Positions 58,821-64,000 of a DNA stretch of 64,000 bases are shown one piece after another. Source of the DNA: Serratia rubidaea (GTDB taxonomy: Bacteria > Pseudomonadota > Gammaproteobacteria > Enterobacterales > Enterobacteriaceae); NCBI GenBank assembly GCA_901472405.1, contig LR590463.1, forward strand, positions 186,001 through 250,000, given 5' to 3'. Both the position numbers and the translations under genes were made by a program. The stretch's first letter is position 1, and the number at the start of each line of letters is the position of its first letter. The notes under the pieces are model-generated. The model was not told the DNA's origin. It was given only the letters and a program-made list of their open reading frames with translations, and did not search any database.

Positions 58821-61142
58821 TCACTGACGGGTTTTTAACAGCCGGATTGCATTGAGCGTCACCAGCGCGGTGGCGCCGGAGTCGGCCAGCACCGCCAGCC
58901 ACAGCCCGGTGATGCCCAGCAGGCTGGTGACCAGGAAAATCCCTTTCAGCCCCAGCGCAATGGTGATGTTCTGCCGGATATTGGCGTGGGTGGCGCGTGA
59001 GATGCGCACCATCTCGGCAATGCCCAGCAGGCGGTTGTGCGTCAGCGCCGCATCGGCGGTCTCCAGCGCGACGTCGGTACCGCTGCCCATGGCGATGCCG
59101 ATGCTGGCGGCTTTCATCGCCGGCGCGTCGTTGATGCCGTCGCCGAGCATCGCCGTCGGCCGTTGCCGGCTCAATTCCGTCACCGCCGTGACCTTATCTT
59201 CCGGCAGCAGTCCGGCGCGGTAATCGATGCCCAGTTCACGGGCGATGGCGGCCGCGGCGCGCGGGTTGTCGCCGGTCAGCATTACGCCGTTGATACCCAG
59301 CTGACCGAGCGCGTCGATCGCCTGTCGTGCGTCGCTGCGCAGCGTATCGCGCAGGGCCAGCAGGCCGACGGGCTGATTATCCTCCAACGCCACCACCACG
59401 GTTTTCCCTTCATTTTCCAGCTGTTCCAGACGGGTTTGCCAGGTGGCATCCAGCAGCCCCGGCGCCAGTTTGGCCGGCGCGCTGATGCGCACCGTTTTGC
59501 CGTCAAGCTGCCCTTCGATGCCGACGCCGGCCAGCGCGCGACGGTTATCGGCCAGCGGCAGCGGCGCGCCATATTGTTCGGCGCGGCGAACGATCGCCTG
59601 CGCCAGCGGATGGTGCGAACCGGCCTCGACCGCCGCCGCCAGCGTCAGCAGCTGCTGTTCGCTCAGCGCGCCGATCGGCAGCGCGTCGGTGACCGTCGGC
59701 TTGCCTTCGGTCAGGGTGCCGGTTTTATCAAATGCGATGGTTTGCACCTGTCCCAGCTGCTCGAGGGCGGCGCCGCCTTTAATCAGCGAACCGCGCCGGG
59801 TGGCCGCCGCCAGGCCGGAGGTGATGGCCGCCGGCGTTGAAATCACCAGCGCGCACGGACAACCGATCAGCAGCAGCGTCAGGCCGCGGTAAATCCAGGT
59901 TTCCCACGGCTGGGAGAACAGCAGCGGCGGCAGCAGAATCACGGCCAGCGACAGCAGCATGATGGCCGGCGTGTAGTAGCGGCTGAAGCGGTCAAGGAAA
60001 CGCTCAATCGGCGCGCGGCGCTCTTCCGCCTCTTCAATCAGCTGCAGGATGCGGTCAATGGCGTTTTTGCCCGGCTCGGAGACTACCTTCATCTGCACGG
60101 ACTGGTCGACCGACAGGCTGCCCGCCGCCACTTTTTCACCCTGCTGACGCTCCACCGGCACGGACTCGCCGGTCAGCGCGCTTTCGTCGAAGCTGGCGAA
60201 CGGGTTAATCAGCTCGGCATCGGCCGGCAGCCGGGCGCCGGGGGCGATTTCGATCACATCGCCCGGCCGCAGACTGCCGACCGGCACGCGCCGGCGCTGG
60301 CTGCCGTTCAGCAGCACCGCCTCTTCCGGCACCAGCGCCATCAGCGCGGTGATGCCGCGGCGCGCCCGGTTGGCGGCGTAGGATTCCAGCAGTTCACCCA
60401 CCATAAACAGCAGCAGCACCATCGCCGCCTCAGCGGTGGCGCCGATAAACAGCGCGCCGATAGCGGCGACGCTCATCAGGGTTTCAATGGCGAACGGCGT
60501 GCCGGAACGGATTAAACGCAGCGCCTTGCGCGCGATCGGCGCCAGCCCGACCAGCGTGGTGGCGATAAAGGCGACGCTGCCCCATTGCGGGTTGATGCGG
60601 TCAAGCGCCCAGCTGAGGATCATCAGCGCCGTCAGCAGTAATAAAGGCGCGTAGGGCGCAAAACGCGATGCGCTCTCCGGCGCCGGCTGCGGCTGGCCGC
60701 CGATGCCCAGCAGGGTAAAGCCGGCCTGCGCGACCGCATCCTGCACGCGCTGGCTGATATCGTTCTGCGCATCCACCACCAGTTTTTCGGTGGCGAACAG
60801 CACGCGCGCGCTATCGACGCCGGGCACGGCGGTGACGGCGTTTTCGATTTTTTTGGCACAGCTTGGGCAATCCATGCCGTTGACCTTCCAGCTAAAACGT
60901 TGGCTGCCGGCTGGGGGAGCGGCGCTTAACCTGTCGCTTTCCTCATCCGGGTCGCCGCTGTCGCAGCAGCTTGCGCCGTGCTGATGCGTGTGTTGATGGC
61001 CGTCGCTGCAGGCGTGGCCTGCGGCGTCCGCGGGTTTTTCACTGCTGCAGCCGTGTTGGTTTTTGGCGTGGCTGTGGTTGCAGCCGCAGTCGCCGTCATG
61101 ATGGTTATGTTCGTGGTGTTGATGGTCTTGATGAGTATGCAT
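58821..61142 (-). CDS. zntA: Zn/Cd/Pb-exporting P-type ATPase ZntA
   Basis: A 773-residue P1B-type metal efflux ATPase. The first 62 residues hold 16 His and 6 Cys. The heavy-metal domain GMDCPSCAKKIE (Cys92, Cys95) follows, then eight membrane helices with the CPC metal site in IGCPCALVIST, the phosphorylation motif DKTGTLTEG, HP in GSHHPLAQA, and GDGINDAPA. E. coli ZntA has only a short Cys-rich N-terminal tail, so the His-rich extension is distinctive. Controlled by a ZntR promoter at 61180. Confidence 0.96.
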   Translation of the reverse strand: MHTHQDHQHHEHNHHDGDCGCNHSHAKNQHGCSSEKPADAAGHACSDGHQHTHQHGASCCDSGDPDEESDRLSAAPPAGSQRFSWKVNGMDCPSCAKKIENAVTAVPGVDSARVLFATEKLVVDAQNDISQRVQDAVAQAGFTLLGIGGQPQPAPESASRFAPYAPLLLLTALMILSWALDRINPQWGSVAFIATTLVGLAPIARKALRLIRSGTPFAIETLMSVAAIGALFIGATAEAAMVLLLFMVGELLESYAANRARRGITALMALVPEEAVLLNGSQRRRVPVGSLRPGDVIEIAPGARLPADAELINPFASFDESALTGESVPVERQQGEKVAAGSLSVDQSVQMKVVSEPGKNAIDRILQLIEEAEERRAPIERFLDRFSRYYTPAIMLLSLAVILLPPLLFSQPWETWIYRGLTLLLIGCPCALVISTPAAITSGLAAATRRGSLIKGGAALEQLGQVQTIAFDKTGTLTEGKPTVTDALPIGALSEQQLLTLAAAVEAGSHHPLAQAIVRRAEQYGAPLPLADNRRALAGVGIEGQLDGKTVRISAPAKLAPGLLDATWQTRLEQLENEGKTVVVALEDNQPVGLLALRDTLRSDARQAIDALGQLGINGVMLTGDNPRAAAAIARELGIDYRAGLLPEDKVTAVTELSRQRPTAMLGDGINDAPAMKAASIGIAMGSGTDVALETADAALTHNRLLGIAEMVRISRATHANIRQNITIALGLKGIFLVTSLLGITGLWLAVLADSGATALVTLNAIRLLKTRQ

Positions 61143-61179
61143 AACGCCCCCAGGCAGTTAACGATCATTATCGTGGCTG

Positions 61180-61211
61180 ACTCTACACCCTGGAGCCAAC
61201 TCCAGAGTCAA
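61180..61211 (-). promoter_or_regulatory. ZntR-type promoter and operator of zntA
   Basis: On the minus strand: TTGACT (61211-61206), a 20-bp spacer and TAGAGT (61185-61180). The over-long spacer contains the dyad CTGGAG-TTGG-CTCCAG (61205-61190), the hallmark of MerR-family control. It is nearly identical to the E. coli zntA operator bound by ZntR. Confidence 0.9.
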
Positions 61212-61212
61212 G

Positions 61213-63252
<2,040 letters not shown>

Positions 63253-63284
63253 GCCGTTATTTGGCCATTGCCGGTTGACCGGCA

Positions 63285-63314
63285 GGCGGGCGCGGCCTTG
63301 TCGGCGCGCCCGCC
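63285..63314 (+). terminator. Hairpin between serralysin and its inhibitor
   Basis: A 10-bp GC stem (63285-63294 with 63305-63314), loop of 10, between the protease stop and the inhibitor start. With no T-run it is likely a partial terminator that lowers inhibitor expression relative to protease. Confidence 0.55.
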
Positions 63315-63334
63315 ACGTTTACGGTGAGCAGAGC

Positions 63335-63724
63335 ATGAGCAAACGCAGGAGGCGCGTCACCCCGGTGGTGGCCGCGATAATGACATATTGCATAACAACA
63401 GGAGCCGCTATGGCCAGCAGTCTGGTTCTTCCTTCCGCGCAGTCTCTGGCGGGTGAATGGCAGGTCGCCAGGGGCGACACGCAGTGCCGGGTCGCGTTGC
63501 GGGCTGACAAACAGCCGGCCGCCAATGGCTATCAGCTGCAGGATGAGCAGCAGTGTCTGCAGACGCTGCTGACTGCACCGGCGGCCGGCTGGCGTCCCGC
63601 ACCGGACGGCATCGCGCTGCTGCAGGCGGATGGCGCCACGCTGGCGTTCTTTTCACGTGACGGCGACGTTTATCGCCACCGCATCGGCGATGAGGACGGC
63701 CTGACCCTGAAGGCGCTGGACTGA
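63335..63724 (+). CDS. AprI/Inh-family metalloprotease inhibitor
   Basis: 129 residues. A signal peptide (MSKRRRRVTPVVAAIMTYCITTGAAMA) is predicted to cleave before SSLVLPSAQSLAGEWQV; in this family the mature N-terminal residues plug the protease active site. Two Cys (DTQCRVAL and EQQCLQTL) form the family disulfide in a small beta-barrel. It sits 82 bp after the serralysin gene, the usual order. It protects the periplasm from protease that is misdirected or leaks inward. Confidence 0.92.
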   Translation: MSKRRRRVTPVVAAIMTYCITTGAAMASSLVLPSAQSLAGEWQVARGDTQCRVALRADKQPAANGYQLQDEQQCLQTLLTAPAAGWRPAPDGIALLQADGATLAFFSRDGDVYRHRIGDEDGLTLKALD

Positions 63725-63755
63725 GTCACGGGGTCGCCGGCGCGAACCCGCAGGC

Positions 63756-64000
63756 TTACAGATACAGCGAACGCACGATCAGGAAGTGACCGGCAAAGTA
63801 GCAGAAGGCGACGATGGCGTCGGCGGCGCGGAATCGGCTGCGGTAGTGGCTCACCAGCCAGACAATGCTTGCCAGCAACAGCAGAGAGGTGCCGGCCAGC
63901 AGCGAGAAACCGTAGTCGGTGCTGCGCAGGAAGTACTGCTCGCCGGCCAGCCAGACCATCAGCAGCGTCATGCCGACGTAGGCCACGACCGCCCAGCGCT
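63756..64000 (-). CDS. yhhN: YhhN family membrane protein (partial, runs off the window)
   Basis: The C-terminal part of a YhhN/TMEM86 (lysoplasmalogenase-like) membrane protein; the frame is open through the window edge. RW...[52 protein letters not shown] match the E. coli YhhN C-terminus closely. In E. coli yhhN directly follows zntA; here serralysin and its inhibitor stand between them. Confidence 0.93.
   Translation of the reverse strand, partial: RWAVVAYVGMTLLMVWLAGEQYFLRSTDYGFSLLAGTSLLLLASIVWLVSHYRSRFRAADAIVAFCYFAGHFLIVRSLYL

Overview
This is a GC-rich enterobacterial chromosome segment, most likely from Serratia. Core gene sequences and order closely follow the enteric backbone (rep-gppA-rhlB-trxA-rho-ECA locus-tRNAs-hem-cyaA-dapF-xerC-uvrD-corA-recQ). 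The strongest genus marker is a serralysin metalloprotease followed by an AprI/Inh-type inhibitor, inserted beside zntA. The species is an inference.

Layout. 1-7.8 kb: end of an unidentified gene, ppiC, rep, gppA, rhlB, trxA, rho. 8.1-19.1 kb: enterobacterial common antigen (ECA) operon wecA-wzzE-wecB-wecC-wecD-wecE-wzxE-wecF-wzyE-wecG, with no rffG/rffH. 19.6-21.7 kb: yifK-type amino-acid permease and a tRNA operon (Arg-CCG, His-GTG, Leu-CAG, Pro-TGG). 21.8-22.7 kb: small RNA GlmZ with a sigma-54 promoter and three GlrR-type sites, then three tandem ERIC elements. 22.7-33.5 kb: hemCDXY divergent from cyaA; cyaY; lptM-dapF-yigA-xerC-yigB. 33.5-45.8 kb: LexA-controlled uvrD, a WbuC-like cupin, corA with a long leader, an AbrB-family membrane protein, rarD, yigI, pldA, recQ, rhtC, pldB, yigL. 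45.9-52.9 kb: the complete glycerol-3-phosphate regulon unit glpTQ/glpABC around one control region. 52.9-64 kb: dcrB, a GNAT enzyme, yhhQ with a preQ1-I riboswitch candidate, tusA, a three-gene outer-membrane cassette, zntA with its ZntR promoter, serralysin plus inhibitor, and the edge of yhhN.

The dcrB-yhhQ-tusA-zntA-yhhN backbone appears to carry two accessory insertions, one on each side of zntA: the outer-membrane cassette and the protease/inhibitor pair.

About thirty single-base insertions or deletions interrupt otherwise well-conserved core genes (rep, rhlB, wecA, wecF, yifK, hemY, corA, rarD, yigI, pldB, yigL, glpQ, glpA, dcrB and others), mostly at short runs of one base. Such unrelated genes would not all decay together, so these look like sequencing or assembly errors. 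I annotate the affected genes over their full reconstructed spans and give the position of each break.

The most interesting non-coding signals are the GlmZ control region, the preQ1-I riboswitch before yhhQ, the triple ERIC array, a 24-bp perfect palindrome just upstream of serralysin, and the corA leader with a short upstream ORF and hairpin.
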